A DNA stretch of 6,654 nt from CAYOPZ01 sp964406005 (GTDB lineage: Bacteria; Bacteroidota; Bacteroidia; Bacteroidales; SM23-62), in NCBI GenBank assembly GCA_964406005.1, contig CAYOPZ010000061.1, forward strand, positions 1-6,654, in the 5' to 3' direction. The notes beneath the pieces were generated by a model, which was not told the origin of the DNA, ran no database searches, and worked only from the letters and a program-made list of their open reading frames with translations. This document shows positions 6,612-6,654 of this stretch, piece after piece (position 1 is the stretch's first letter; every line of letters begins with the position of its first letter). A program made the position numbers and the translations under genes.

Positions 6612-6654
6612 GCAGATATAAAACCGCAGCTGGAAATCAAAGATTTAAGGCTGC
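6612..6654 (+). repeat. Palindromic hairpin element E4, cut by the window end
   Basis: The left arm gcagatataaa (6612-6622) is followed by the conserved core accgcagctgg, with aaatc 6634-6638 pairing gattt 6642-6646 around aaa, and gcagc 6626-6630 pairing gctgc 6650-6654. The window stops at the last base of that inner stem, so the right arm is missing. Bases 6617-6654 match 93-130 with two mismatches, and the missing right arm is probably the one seen at 133-143, which is the exact complement of this left arm. Confidence 0.75.

Overview
The window looks like Bacteroidota DNA, probably from a Bacteroidales-type genome assembled from a metagenome. This is inferred from four signs. A PorE-like protein with TPR, five-bladed propeller and OmpA domains has a truncated paralogue beside it. 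The HolA and HsdR_N-type proteins resemble those of this phylum. No start codon has a clear Shine-Dalgarno sequence. A TAnnTTTG-type -7 box lies upstream of the first gene. There is no phage or IS transposase gene, CRISPR array, rRNA or tRNA.

Layout. Bases 1-430 hold no gene. They contain two near-identical copies of a palindromic repeat, one on each side of a 100-base run of N, then a probable promoter. Bases 431-3770 encode two tandem paralogous envelope proteins: TPR + propeller + OmpA, then TPR + propeller only. A GNAT acetyltransferase (3787-4338) follows after 16 bases and may be co-transcribed with the second. Facing it is a small stand-alone PD-(D/E)XK protein of the HsdR N-terminal type (4347-4796, minus strand). 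Across a gap of about 58 bases, the DNA polymerase III delta subunit (holA) and a rhomboid protease form a two-gene operon with 1 base between them (4855-6478). Bases 6479-6654 hold no gene and contain two more palindromic elements, the last cut off by the window end.

The genes are ordinary core or envelope functions with no shared pathway. The most unusual content is non-coding. The palindromes at both ends belong to one family. Each has a conserved core, accgcaRcYgg(c)aaat ... atttRaKgYtgc, in either orientation. The core itself folds, shows a compensatory base-pair change between copies, and is flanked by perfect inverted-repeat arms whose sequence differs completely between elements (17 bp in one, 20 bp in another). 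I do not recognise this family. It could be a mobile or REP/MITE-like hairpin, a structured RNA or a recombination site. Amplification or assembly artefact must be excluded, because the copies sit at contig edges and beside a gap.
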